From: Janthinobacterium lividum
GTDB lineage: Bacteria > Pseudomonadota > Gammaproteobacteria > Burkholderiales > Burkholderiaceae_D
Reading direction: 5' to 3'
DNA length: 64,000 nucleotides
NCBI RefSeq assembly: GCF_034424625.1
Contig: NZ_CP139976.1
Coordinates: forward strand, 3,100,001 to 3,164,000
Positions 34,747-43,820 of this stretch are shown here, piece by piece (position 1 is the stretch's first letter; every line of letters starts with the position of its first letter). The position numbers and the translations under genes were made by a program. The notes beneath the pieces were generated by a model that saw only the letters and a list, made by a program, of their open reading frames with translations, was not told where the DNA came from and did no database searches.

Positions 34747-35772
34747 ATGAGCATAGACATCATAGAAGGCGCTTCGTCGCAGGCTTTCACGCAGCACCGC
34801 GGCTACCGCCGCATGTTCGCACCCGGCGCGCTCACCCTCGGCATTTATCTGCCGCTGCGTTTTTACCAGGGCGACATGCGGGCGCTGGCCGGCCAGGCCG
34901 ACCTGGTCGCCGCCATGGACCGGCAAGGCTTTGCAGCCGCCTGGGTGCGCGACATTCCCCTGTTCGACCCGCGCTTCGGCGATGCGGGCCAGCTGTTCGA
35001 TCCATGGACCTATCTGGCGTATCTGGCGGCGCGCACGGATGCGCTGGCCCTGGCCACGGGCAGCGCCATTTTTACCCTGCGCCATCCCATCGACCTGGCC
35101 AAGGCGGCCGCCAGCATCGACCAGCTGTCGGGCGGGCGCCTGGTGCTGGGCACGGCGTCGGGCGACCGCGCCAGCGAATTTCCCGCGTATGGCGTGCCGC
35201 ATGCCACGCGCGGCGCGCGCTATGCGCAGGCCGTGCACATGTTCCGCCAGTTGCTGCAGGCAGGCCCCGCCAGCATCGACGGCCCGCTGGGCAGCCTGGC
35301 TGGCCTCGAACTGCTGCCCAAGCCCGTGGCAGGCGTCATTCCCCTGGTCGTCACCAGTTCCTCGGGCCAGCCGCTGGAGTGGATAGGGCGCCACGCCGAC
35401 GGCTGGCTGACGTATCCGGAAGCGACGGATACGCCGGACGGGCCGCGCCGGCTGGCGGAAAGGATACGCGCCTGGCGCGCCTGCATACCCGATGGCGGCT
35501 TTCGTCCGCACATGTGCAATGAGTGGCTGGACCTGGTGGACGACCCCGATTATCCGCGCACGCCCGTGCGCAGCGGCTATGTGCTGCGCACGGGGCGCAA
35601 GGGCTTGATCGATTTGCTCGGTGAGTGGCGCGAAGCGGGCGTCAACCATGCGGCGCTGGGCATCCAGCATGGCCGGCGCCCGGCTGCGGAGGTGCTGCAG
35701 GAACTGGCCGAGGAGGTGCTGCCGCACTTTCCGTCGCATGCGGCGCCGTGCGGGGATATTCTTCGCTGGTAG
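34747..35772 (+). CDS. Luciferase-like (LLM class) flavin-dependent oxidoreductase, BA3436-type
   Basis: 341 residues. The motifs FAPGALTLGIYLPLRFYQGD, WVRDIPLFDPRFGDAGQLFDPWTYLAYLAA, LRHPIDLAKAAASIDQLSGGRLVLGTASGDR follow the TIGR03571-type luciferase-like oxidoreductase family closely. Uses reduced flavin (FMN) from a partner reductase; substrate unknown. Third gene of the MFS-GST-LLM unit, with AAGGA before the ATG. Confidence 0.88.
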   Translation: MSIDIIEGASSQAFTQHRGYRRMFAPGALTLGIYLPLRFYQGDMRALAGQADLVAAMDRQGFAAAWVRDIPLFDPRFGDAGQLFDPWTYLAYLAARTDALALATGSAIFTLRHPIDLAKAAASIDQLSGGRLVLGTASGDRASEFPAYGVPHATRGARYAQAVHMFRQLLQAGPASIDGPLGSLAGLELLPKPVAGVIPLVVTSSSGQPLEWIGRHADGWLTYPEATDTPDGPRRLAERIRAWRACIPDGGFRPHMCNEWLDLVDDPDYPRTPVRSGYVLRTGRKGLIDLLGEWREAGVNHAALGIQHGRRPAAEVLQELAEEVLPHFPSHAAPCGDILRW

Positions 35773-35777
35773 TGGCG

Positions 35778-37064
35778 CTAAAACGCCTGGCTGACTGAAT
35801 AAATCAGCAAGCCGGCCAGGCCGCCCACGATGGTGCCGTTGATGCGGATGAATTGCAGGTCGCGTCCGATGGCCAGTTCGATGCGTTCGCTCATTTCATC
35901 CTTGCTCCACAGGTCCAGGCGGGCGGCGATGAAGGCGCCCACTTCGCCCCGGTAGCGGCGTACCAGCGAGCCGCTGCCGGCGACGATGGCGTCGTTCAGC
36001 CATTCCCGCGCAGCTTTGTCCGTCTCCAGCACCTTGCCCGTGTTGCGTGCCAGGCTGGCGATGGCTTGCGCCAGCACGGGCTGGTCGGCGTGCAGGTCGG
36101 CCAGCAGGCGCGTGCTGATGTGCTTCCAGACGTCGCCCAGCATGGCTTGCACCGTGTCGCTGGCGACCAGCTGCAACTGGTAGCGGCGCACCGTTGCCTG
36201 CCACTGCGGGTCGGCCTTCAGGTGCAAGGCGCTGTCGGCGATCCAGCCGGCGATGCGCTGGCGCAGCGGGTGCTGCGGATCGACGCGCACGGCGAGGGCG
36301 AATTTTTGCAGCGAGGCGATCATGCGGGGCTCGTACGCTTTCACGGCTTTTTTCACCAGCGCGTTCTCGATCTGGAAAGCGCCCAGCACGAAGTCGCCAA
36401 TGGCGGCGTGGTGACCTTCGTCGTCCAGGTAGGCGGCGCTGCGGTCGAGCATGAAGTCCAGCAGTTCCTGCGGCTTGCCGTCGGCGATCAGCGCATCGAT
36501 GCAGTCGGCCGCCACGTCCGACAGATTCAATTGCCCAAGATAGCTGCTGGCCTGTACACGCAGCAGTCGGCCCAGCTGATCGTGATCGGCCATCGCCAGC
36601 AGCTGCCTGGCGACACTGGCGCTGGCCATGCCCAGCCGTTGCGCGTGGACCTCGTCACCGAGCCATGCGCCCAACCGCGCGGCGGGGTCGGCCTGCACGA
36701 TGCGCTCGGCGATGCCTTGTTCGGTAATGAAATGGTTTTCCACGAAGGCGCCCAGGCTGCGGCCGATGTCCGCCTTGCTGTTCGGGATGATGGCCGTATG
36801 CCACAGGGGGATGCCCAGCGGGTGGCGGAACAGGGCCACGACGGCGAACCAGTCGGCAATCGCCCCCACCATGGCCGCTTCGGCGAACGCTTCCACATAG
36901 CCCCAGGCGGAGTGGCCGCCCCGCTGCGAACGGGCCACGGCGAAGACCAGCGCGGCCAGCAGCAGCAAGCCAACGGCCAGCCACTGCATGTTGCGCAGGC
37001 GCGCGCGCTTGAGCTGGTCCGTGCTCTGGTCCAGCTGTGCGATGAGGTCGGGGGAAGGTTGCAT
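35778..37064 (-). CDS. DUF445-family inner-membrane protein
   Basis: 428 residues from the chosen ATG; the open frame runs far upstream (to 37733) only because it shadows the neighbouring permease gene. One N-terminal membrane helix (WLAVGLLLLAALVFAVARS) is followed by the DUF445 signature FAEAAMVGAIADWFAVVALFRHPLGIPLWHTAIIP and the NKADIGRSLGAFVENHF-type segment (SKADIGRSLGAFVENHF); a second helix lies at the extreme C terminus (GTIVGGLAGLLIYSV). The family role is unknown. An alternative ATG lies 11 codons upstream (MAVSQP). Confidence 0.85.
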   Translation of the reverse strand: MQPSPDLIAQLDQSTDQLKRARLRNMQWLAVGLLLLAALVFAVARSQRGGHSAWGYVEAFAEAAMVGAIADWFAVVALFRHPLGIPLWHTAIIPNSKADIGRSLGAFVENHFITEQGIAERIVQADPAARLGAWLGDEVHAQRLGMASASVARQLLAMADHDQLGRLLRVQASSYLGQLNLSDVAADCIDALIADGKPQELLDFMLDRSAAYLDDEGHHAAIGDFVLGAFQIENALVKKAVKAYEPRMIASLQKFALAVRVDPQHPLRQRIAGWIADSALHLKADPQWQATVRRYQLQLVASDTVQAMLGDVWKHISTRLLADLHADQPVLAQAIASLARNTGKVLETDKAAREWLNDAIVAGSGSLVRRYRGEVGAFIAARLDLWSKDEMSERIELAIGRDLQFIRINGTIVGGLAGLLIYSVSQAF

Positions 37065-37123
37065 GGATGGCGGCCTGCAGGGTTGCGAGACCGCCATCTT
37101 ACTGCGATGGCGCAGTGACGGGA

Positions 37124-38521
37124 TTACTGTTGCGGATGCAGCAGCGAACGGCGGCGCGCGTAGCCGAAGTAGATGACCAGGCCGATCACCAGCCAGATGG
37201 AAAAGGCCACCCAGGTGACCCAGCTGAGGAAGCTCATCAGGCCCACGCACAGGATCACGGCCAGCGCCGGCACATACGGCACGCCGGGGCAGCGGAAGGC
37301 GCGCGGCAGGTCGGGACGCTTCTTGCGCAGCACCACGACAGCTATCGACACCATGGTGAAGGCGGCCAGCGTGCCGATGTTGATCAGCTCGGCGAGGATG
37401 TTGAGCGGGATCACGGCGGCGATCAGGCCGAAGACGATGCCGACCAGCCAGGTGGCGAAGAACGGCGTGTGGAAGCGCGGGTGCACGGTCGACAGGCGCT
37501 TTGGCAGCAAGCCGTCGCGCGACATGGCGAAGATGATGCGCGTCTGGCCGAAGGCCATCACGAGGATCACGGTGGTCATGCCGAGGATGGCGCCCAGGTC
37601 GACGAAGCCGGCGATCCAGTTTTCGCCCGCGTATTGCAGGGCCAGCGAGACGGGATGGTCGACGCCGAGGAATTTCTGGTATGGCACGATGCCCGTCATG
37701 ATGGCCGACACCACCACGTACAGCACGGCGCACACGGCCAGCGAACCGATGATCCCGATAGGCAGGTCGCGCGACGGCTTCTTGACTTCCTCGGCGGCCG
37801 AGGTGACGGCGTCAAAGCCGATGAAGGCAAAGAAGACGAGGGCGGCGGCGCTCAGCATGCCGTGGTAGCCAAACGGCATGTAGGGCTGCCAGTTGGCCGG
37901 CTGCACGTGGCGCGCGCCGAAGATAATAAACAGCAGCACCACGCCGACCTTGATGGCCACCATGACGTTGTTCAGGCGCGCCGATTCGCGCACGCCCCAG
38001 CCCAGCATGGCCGTCAGCAGCAGCATGATGACGAGGGCCGGCAGGTTGATGATGGTCGTCACGCCGGGCAGCGCGCCCGGTGCGGCGGTGAGTGCGACGG
38101 GCAGGGCGATGCCAAAGCCCGACAGCAGCGACTGGAAGTAGCCGGACCAGCCGACGGAGACGGCGGCAGCGGCCAGGCCGTACTCGAGCAGCAAGTCCCA
38201 GCCTATCATCCAGGCGGCCAGCTCGCCCAGGGTGGCATAGCTGTAGGTGTAGATGGAGCCGGCCACGGGCACCGTGGAGGCGAATTCCGCGTAACACAGG
38301 GCGGCGAAGCAGCAGGCGACGGCCGCCACGACGAACGACAGCGACAGGGCGGGGCCGGCCGTCAGCGCGCCCGTGCCGGTGAGCACGAAAATGCCGGTGC
38401 CGACGATGGCGCCAATGCCCATGAGGACAAGGTCGAAGGGCCCCAGCACCTTGGCCAATCCTCCTGGCTTCTTGCTGTGGGCGATCATGTCATCCAAATT
38501 CTTGGTTCTAAATAAGCTCAC
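37124..38521 (-). CDS. APC-family amino acid permease (CAT/YfnA-like)
   Basis: 465 residues with about 12 membrane helices. The TM1 motif GIGAIVGTGIFVLTG is typical of the APC superfamily, and the block FFAFIGFDAVTSAAEEVKKPSRDLPIGI is diagnostic for the cationic amino acid transporter branch. The start is GTG with GGAG at about five bases. Substrate probably an amino acid; no biosynthetic or catabolic neighbours narrow it. A gap of about 60 bp separates it from the DUF445 gene on the same strand. Confidence 0.92.
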   Translation of the reverse strand: MSLFRTKNLDDMIAHSKKPGGLAKVLGPFDLVLMGIGAIVGTGIFVLTGTGALTAGPALSLSFVVAAVACCFAALCYAEFASTVPVAGSIYTYSYATLGELAAWMIGWDLLLEYGLAAAAVSVGWSGYFQSLLSGFGIALPVALTAAPGALPGVTTIINLPALVIMLLLTAMLGWGVRESARLNNVMVAIKVGVVLLFIIFGARHVQPANWQPYMPFGYHGMLSAAALVFFAFIGFDAVTSAAEEVKKPSRDLPIGIIGSLAVCAVLYVVVSAIMTGIVPYQKFLGVDHPVSLALQYAGENWIAGFVDLGAILGMTTVILVMAFGQTRIIFAMSRDGLLPKRLSTVHPRFHTPFFATWLVGIVFGLIAAVIPLNILAELINIGTLAAFTMVSIAVVVLRKKRPDLPRAFRCPGVPYVPALAVILCVGLMSFLSWVTWVAFSIWLVIGLVIYFGYARRRSLLHPQQ

Positions 38522-38667
38522 TGTGTCTCCTGGTGGTTTTTGTCATGGCGCCATTGCCGCCTCGTGAGTAGCACGACGCAGCCAGATTCTAGCCCAGGCG
38601 CCCGTGATTCCTGAAGAAAAACCGTACGGTGCCGCGCGCGCCAGCCCTGTAAACTTGCCTGGCAGGC

Positions 38668-38699
38668 AAAAAAAAGCCCCGGGATGATGAACCGGGGCT
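38668..38699 (-). terminator. Intrinsic terminator of the GalNAc catabolic operon
   Basis: Read leftward, AGCCCCGG-N9-CCGGGGCT forms an 8-bp stem followed by eight T. It lies 34 bp beyond the sugar-porter stop codon and closes the leftward operon. Confidence 0.9.
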
Positions 38700-38732
38700 G
38701 GAAAGGAGACTGCTACAAATGGTTACGTGGGT

Positions 38733-40520
38733 TTACTTTGAAAAATGCGCCTCGATCTCTTCCAGGGTCTTGCCCTTCGTTTCAGGGAGCAAAAACGCGG
38801 CCGCCAGGAAGTACAGCACGGTGCAGCCGGCGCCAAAGAAGAACAGCGTCGAGTAACCATGCAAGCCCACGGTGGGCAGGAAGATGGCGGCGATCACCGT
38901 CGAGACGAACTGGTTGACGAGCAGGGCGATGCTCATGCCGTTCGAGCGGATGCGGGTCGGCATCAGCTCGGACAGGGCCAGCCACACGCACACGCCCGGT
39001 CCCACGGCAAAGCTGGAAACGAACACGCAGATGGCAATGGCCACCAGCCAGCCGTGCGTGGACGAAGGCACGGGGCCCAGGCTGGCCTTCTCGATGCGCA
39101 GCGGCGCTTCGCGTCCGGCGGCCGGGTCGGCGAACGGGTTCAGGTGCAGCTTGCGGAAGAACACGCCGATCACGCTGTCGGCCTGCACGGCGTCTTCGCG
39201 GGCGATGGACACCTGGCGCAGCACGGGATCGTCGCTGCGCAGGCTTTTCACGTTGGTGAACGGGCCGTAGGCGTAGGCGATGGTCAGCTGTTGCGGCGTG
39301 CCGTCGGCCGCCGCGCCCAGGGCCGTCAAGGTAGCCGCATCGAGGTGCAAGGACAGGCTGTCCGCTTGCACTTGCGCCGCGATGGCGGGGCGCACGTCGG
39401 CCAGGTGCGCTTCGGCGCTGCGGAACAGCAGGCCGGCCGCCAGCAGCGAGACGACGATGCCGCCCGTGCCCAGCATCAGCAGGAATTTGCGGCCCTTGCG
39501 GTCCACCAGCAGCACGGCCACCACCGTCATCACGGCGTTCAGTACTTTCAATAACACGTCCGCCATATTGGCCGAGGCGCCCGACAGGCCCGCCTGGTTC
39601 AGGATATTGACGACATAGGCGAGGATGGAATTGATGCCCGTCGCCTGCGTGCAGGCGAGGATCAGGCAGGCCAGCAGGAAGGGCAGCACGTAGCGGCGGC
39701 TCAGCAGCGGATCCCTGGCCTTGCCGCTGGCCTTGGCCGTATTCTCCGGCGTGTCCTGCATCTCGCGCAGTTCAATGTCAGCGGCGGCTGGCAAGCGCGT
39801 GCGCAGCAGCGACTGGCGCGCCTGCTCGATGCGGCCCCGTTGCGCCAGCCAGCGCGGCGATTCGGCCAGCAGCAGGGCGCCGATGGTAAATACGAGGCCC
39901 GGCGTCAGGCAGACCCAGAAGATGCTGCGCCAGGCGTGGTCCTTGGCCGTGAAGATGGCGGCGATGCGGCCCGCTTCCGGCAAGGCTTGCGCCGCCTGCG
40001 TGGCCGTTTCCACCGTCTGCGCTTGCAGCAGGCCGATCAGGGCGGCGGCCACCAGGCCGATGGTCAGCAGCAGCTGGAACAGGGCGGCACCGCGCCCGCG
40101 CTGTTGCGCGGGCAGGCATTCGGCCAGGTACAGGGGCACGACGACGCCGATCAAGCCGCCGCTGATGCCTTGCAGCAGACGGCCCAGCAGCAGCGGCGTG
40201 TAGCCGTCGGCCAGGGCGATCAGCGGGATGCTGGCGCTGAACAGGGCGCCGGCCAGGAACATCACCCAGCGCCGGCCGAGCAGGTCGGCCAGGGCGCCGG
40301 CGAACAGCGATGACAGGACGGAGCCCAGCAGCACGGCGGCGACGATAAAGCTCAGCTGCTGGGCCGTCAGTTTCCAGGCCACGGAGGCCGTCGATTCCAG
40401 GTAGGGCAGGGCACCGGCGATGATGCCGATGTCTATGCCGTACAGCAATCCCCCCATGCCGGCAATAAATAGCAGGTAGCGCATGGCCCACACGGGGGCC
40501 TTGTGTGACGTGTCGTGCAT
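38733..40520 (-). CDS. Sugar porter family MFS transporter with large periplasmic insertion
   Basis: 595 residues against the usual 450-480. Sugar porter signatures: GLLYGIDIGIIAGALPY (TM1), GALADLLGRRWVM, RLLQGISGGLIGVVVPLYLAE, DRKGRK and the C-terminal PETKGKTLEEIE. The extra length is a hydrophilic segment of about 120 residues (about 367-488) between TM9 and TM10, on the periplasmic side, plus a longer TM5-TM6 loop (166-198). Last gene of the leftward aga operon, 51 bp after the deacetylase and followed by a strong terminator. By context it imports GalNAc or a related sugar, taking the place of AgaP-type permeases; that is inference. GGAG precedes the ATG. Confidence 0.88.
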   Translation of the reverse strand: MHDTSHKAPVWAMRYLLFIAGMGGLLYGIDIGIIAGALPYLESTASVAWKLTAQQLSFIVAAVLLGSVLSSLFAGALADLLGRRWVMFLAGALFSASIPLIALADGYTPLLLGRLLQGISGGLIGVVVPLYLAECLPAQQRGRGAALFQLLLTIGLVAAALIGLLQAQTVETATQAAQALPEAGRIAAIFTAKDHAWRSIFWVCLTPGLVFTIGALLLAESPRWLAQRGRIEQARQSLLRTRLPAAADIELREMQDTPENTAKASGKARDPLLSRRYVLPFLLACLILACTQATGINSILAYVVNILNQAGLSGASANMADVLLKVLNAVMTVVAVLLVDRKGRKFLLMLGTGGIVVSLLAAGLLFRSAEAHLADVRPAIAAQVQADSLSLHLDAATLTALGAAADGTPQQLTIAYAYGPFTNVKSLRSDDPVLRQVSIAREDAVQADSVIGVFFRKLHLNPFADPAAGREAPLRIEKASLGPVPSSTHGWLVAIAICVFVSSFAVGPGVCVWLALSELMPTRIRSNGMSIALLVNQFVSTVIAAIFLPTVGLHGYSTLFFFGAGCTVLYFLAAAFLLPETKGKTLEEIEAHFSK

Positions 40521-40571
40521 GAAAACTCCGGGACGGGGTTGAGGTTGGGGGGCTGGGTCTAGAGACTGAAT

Positions 40572-41666
40572 CTAGCGGGTGGAAAGATCGATGGCCGCGC
40601 CTTCGACGAAGACGGACACTGGCTGCAAGTTGGCATCGAGGACGACGATATCGGCCCAGGCGCCGGGCGTCAGGCGGCCTCGTTCGGATTCGCCCAGGTA
40701 ATCGGCCGGGTACAGCGACAGGCGGTTCGAGGCGTCGGCCAGGTCCAGGCCCAGGTCGACGAAATTGCGCAGGGCCTGGTCCATGGTCAGCACGCTGCCG
40801 GCCAGCGAGCCCGTTGCCAGGCGCACGCAGCCCAGGCATTTGTAGACGCGCTGCGTGCCCAGGCCGTATTCGCCATCGGGCATGCCGGTGGCCGAGGTGG
40901 CGTCCGTCACGCCGTACAGGCGCGGGATGGCGCGCAGGGCCGCGCGCAGGGCGCCCTTGGCCACGTGCTGCAGGTCGGGGATGATTTCCGCGTATTCCGC
41001 ATGCGCCAGCGCCGCGCCCACCATGCCGGGGTCGTAATGCGTCATGCCCGTCATGCCGTTGTACAGGTGCGTAAAGCCGGAGACGCCGGCCTGCAACGCC
41101 GCCACGCCTTCGTCATACGTGCCGGCGCTGTGGCCGATCTGCACGCGGATGCCCATCGCCGCCAGTTGCGGGATCAGTTCCAGGTGGCCGGGGATTTCCG
41201 GCGCCATGGTCAAGACCTTGATGGGGGCGATGGCGTGAAAGCGCTGCACCAGCGCCAGGCTGGCCTGCACCACGTCGGGCGGCTGCGCGCCCAGGCGGTG
41301 CAAATTCAGGAACGGGCCCTCCAGGTGCACGCCCAGCATGCGCGCGCCGTTGGCGGGGCGCTCGGCGATGACGCCGGCCAGGCCTTGCAGGGCGCGCAGG
41401 ATCGATGGCTCCTTGGCTGTCAGGGTCGTGCCCAGGAGGGCCGTGGTGCCGTGGCGCGCATGCACCTGCGCCACGGTGGCGCCGGCGTCGCCGCCCTCCA
41501 TGATGTCGACGCCGGCCGCGCCATGCACGTGCAGGTCGATGAAGCCGGGCAGGATGGTCAGCGCGCTGTCGGCGGCAGGGTCTTCTTGTATCTGGACGAT
41601 GCGCTGGTCAAAAGTGATGGTGCCCGTGATCCAGCCAGATGGGGTAAGGATTCTGCCGCTCAGCAT
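40572..41666 (-). CDS. nagA: N-acetylgalactosamine/glucosamine-6-phosphate deacetylase (NagA/AgaA family)
   Basis: 364 residues, amidohydrolase fold. Metal and catalytic residues are visible: HxH at His46/His48 in PGFIDLHVHG, Glu116 in GVHLEGPF, His179 in IGHSAGTYDEG, His200 in FTHLYNGMT, and the catalytic Asp255 in VTDATSATGMPDG. Removes acetyl from GalNAc-6-P or GlcNAc-6-P; operon partners (agaS, agaZ, agaR) favour the galacto substrate, so agaA would be the matching name. Start lies 3 bp after the agaR stop. Confidence 0.9.
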   Translation of the reverse strand: MLSGRILTPSGWITGTITFDQRIVQIQEDPAADSALTILPGFIDLHVHGAAGVDIMEGGDAGATVAQVHARHGTTALLGTTLTAKEPSILRALQGLAGVIAERPANGARMLGVHLEGPFLNLHRLGAQPPDVVQASLALVQRFHAIAPIKVLTMAPEIPGHLELIPQLAAMGIRVQIGHSAGTYDEGVAALQAGVSGFTHLYNGMTGMTHYDPGMVGAALAHAEYAEIIPDLQHVAKGALRAALRAIPRLYGVTDATSATGMPDGEYGLGTQRVYKCLGCVRLATGSLAGSVLTMDQALRNFVDLGLDLADASNRLSLYPADYLGESERGRLTPGAWADIVVLDANLQPVSVFVEGAAIDLSTR

Positions 41667-41669
41667 GTG

Positions 41670-42437
41670 TTATTCCGCTATAAAAAGTTCGATGCCCAGC
41701 TTTTGCAGCCCTTCGCGGTACTCCTGGCTGATGCTGGCATCTGTGATGACGGTATCGACCCGGTCCAGCTGCACGATGCGGTGCAGGCTGACGCGGCCGA
41801 ACTTGGAGGCGTCCGTGAGGACGATGATTTTCTTGGCCCGTTCCACCATCTTGTGGTTCAGGCTTGCTTCCGCTTCGTGGTGGGTGGTCACGCCAAATTG
41901 CAGGTCGAAGCCGTCCACGCCCAGGAACAGCTTGTCGAAGCTGTACGCCTGCAGGCAGGTTTCCGCCTGGCTGCCCTGGATCGACAGCGACTGCTTGCGC
42001 AGCAGGCCGCCGGTCAGGATCAGGTCCACGCCCGGCGCGTCGGCCAGTTCCCACGCGATGTTCAGGCCATTCGTGGCCACCGTCACGCCCGTCGCATCGC
42101 GCAGATGGCGCGCCAGCGAGATGGTGGTGGTGCCCGAGTCGATGATGATGTTGTCGCCCGGTTCCACCAGCCGCGCCGCATAGGCGCCGATGCGCTCCTT
42201 CTGCTCGTGGTTGATGGCATCCTTCTGGCGTATCGTGTGCTCGGGCGGCGGCGTGCGCGTCAGGGTCGCGCCGCCGTGGCTGCGCGTGGCCATGCCTTGC
42301 GCTTCCAGCGCATTCAAGTCGCTGCGGATGGTGACCGCGGACACGCCGAGCTTTTCCACCAGATCGGTCACCTGCACCGAGCCCTGCTGGGCAAGCATTT
42401 GGAGGATGGATTCACGGCGTTGGCTGGTATTTCGCAT
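41670..42437 (-). CDS. agaR: DeoR-family transcriptional repressor, AgaR-like
   Basis: 255 residues. N-terminal DeoR helix-turn-helix (RRESILQMLAQQGSVQVTDLVEKLGVSAVTIRSDLNALEAQGMATRSHGGA) and a C-terminal sugar-phosphate sensor domain (IIIDSGTTTISLARHL, LTGGLLRKQSLSIQG, LGVDGFDLQFGVTTHHEAEA). The sensor fits AgaR/GlpR-type repressors released by a phosphorylated sugar. Encoded inside the catabolic operon, 36 bp after agaZ. Candidate operators with repeated CGAAAG/CTTTCG elements occur at the three promoter regions of this locus. Confidence 0.9.
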   Translation of the reverse strand: MRNTSQRRESILQMLAQQGSVQVTDLVEKLGVSAVTIRSDLNALEAQGMATRSHGGATLTRTPPPEHTIRQKDAINHEQKERIGAYAARLVEPGDNIIIDSGTTTISLARHLRDATGVTVATNGLNIAWELADAPGVDLILTGGLLRKQSLSIQGSQAETCLQAYSFDKLFLGVDGFDLQFGVTTHHEAEASLNHKMVERAKKIIVLTDASKFGRVSLHRIVQLDRVDTVITDASISQEYREGLQKLGIELFIAE

Positions 42438-42473
42438 GGTGGCGGGCTCAGTAAAAAATGAAAAATACCGAGC

Positions 42474-43820
42474 TTAACAGATTGCCGCTTCGGCAATGAC
42501 GGCCACTGCCGCATTGCGGTTGCAGGCGCGCGCATATTGCGCCAGCAAGCTGCCGATCTTGTGCTCGATCAGGGCTGGCGCCTGCGCTGGCAAGCTGCCC
42601 TGCACCACGGCCAGGTACTGTTCCGGCAAATGCTGGCTCAGCAGCGGCAGCGGAATGGCCACGGTGTCCAGGTTGGCCAGCAGCTTGCCGACGGCGGCCG
42701 CCACTTCCGGCTCGCCCCAGTAGTAGCGGCAACGGTCGCTCAAGCCGTAGCGGCGCATCAATCGCTGTTCTTCCGGCGTGCCCAGGTAATGCTTGATCCA
42801 GTTCTTCGGCTTGGCCACCATCACGTCGTCGAGCACCTGCATCAGTTGCGAGGTGGCGTGTGCCGGCAGCAGTTCTTCCTCGATCTGGCACAGGGCGAAC
42901 AGCGCCTCGCGCAGGGCGAAGGTGGCGGCAGGCCCCACTTTCAGGATGGCGAAGTGGTCGCGCACCATGGCATGCAGGGCCGACTCGCGCTGGTAGTCGG
43001 TGGAATGGGCTTCGAACACGAGGCCAGGCTGCTCGGCGACAAAGGCCGACAGCTCGGTGGCGGCGTCCGCGTCGTAATGCTGGATGCTGCTCTGGTCGAA
43101 ATCGACGCCCGGCTGCACCACCATGGCGATGACCCGGCGCCAGGCGCCATGCAGGTCGTTCTCGAGAAACGCGCGGCGGTGCACGTCGAGGGTGCGGCGC
43201 GCCGCTTGCGGGCTGGTGACGGCGCCGGCCTGCGCCAGCGACGCTTCGCCGCCGGGAATCGGCACTTCCGTGCCGATCACGTAGACGGGGGGCGCGAAGC
43301 CGGCGGCGGCCGCCGCTTCCTCGGCGACGATGCACAGGCGCGCCGAACGGGCGGCCACGGTTTCATCGTCGAGCTGCAAGGGGTCATCAATGCAGCGCAT
43401 GCTGCAATCGAGGTGGATCTTGTGGAAACCGGCCGACGCATACGCGGCGATCAGGGTTTCGGCGTGATTCATCGCGGTGGCCGCATCGAGGTGCTGCCAG
43501 GCGTTCGGGCCCAGATGGTCGCCGCCCAGCACGAGGCGGCTGGCGGGAAAACCCTGTTCGCGGGCCAGTGCCAGCATGGTGTCGCGGAAAACGGCCGGCG
43601 TCATGCCAGTGTAGCCGCCGAACTGGTCGACCTGGTTCGACGTCGCTTCGACCAGCAGCACGGTGTCGTATTCGCTGGCCACGCGCATGGCGGCGCGCAG
43701 CACGCTCGGGTGGCTGCAGCAGACGGCGTACAGTCCCACGCGCTCGCCGCGGCGGTGCGCCTTGATCACTTGCTGGATCGGGGACAGGGTAAAAGTCGGG
43801 TTTTCCGCTTGCTTCATCAT
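42474..43820 (-). CDS. agaZ: AgaZ/KbaZ/GatZ family protein (tagatose-6-phosphate kinase or aldolase subunit)
   Basis: 448 residues. The family fold is clear from the N terminus (IQQVIKAHRRGERVGLYAVCCSHPSVLRAAM) and the blocks LLVEATSNQVDQFGGYTGM, LGGDHLGPNAWQ, KIHLDCSMRC and FEAHSTDYQ. Older annotations call it the non-catalytic subunit of class II tagatose-bisphosphate aldolase; work on the Shewanella GalNAc pathway assigned it tagatose-6-phosphate kinase activity. Its stop is 36 bp before agaR and its start overlaps the agaK stop by 4 bp. No aldolase catalytic partner (KbaY/AgaY/GatY) is present in the window. Confidence 0.9.
   Translation of the reverse strand: MMKQAENPTFTLSPIQQVIKAHRRGERVGLYAVCCSHPSVLRAAMRVASEYDTVLLVEATSNQVDQFGGYTGMTPAVFRDTMLALAREQGFPASRLVLGGDHLGPNAWQHLDAATAMNHAETLIAAYASAGFHKIHLDCSMRCIDDPLQLDDETVAARSARLCIVAEEAAAAAGFAPPVYVIGTEVPIPGGEASLAQAGAVTSPQAARRTLDVHRRAFLENDLHGAWRRVIAMVVQPGVDFDQSSIQHYDADAATELSAFVAEQPGLVFEAHSTDYQRESALHAMVRDHFAILKVGPAATFALREALFALCQIEEELLPAHATSQLMQVLDDVMVAKPKNWIKHYLGTPEEQRLMRRYGLSDRCRYYWGEPEVAAAVGKLLANLDTVAIPLPLLSQHLPEQYLAVVQGSLPAQAPALIEHKIGSLLAQYARACNRNAAVAVIAEAAIC

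Noticed and set aside
35778..37733. A 651-residue version of the DUF445 protein
   Set aside because: The extra N-terminal part is out-of-frame sequence of the amino acid permease gene; the DUF445 homology begins near 37064.
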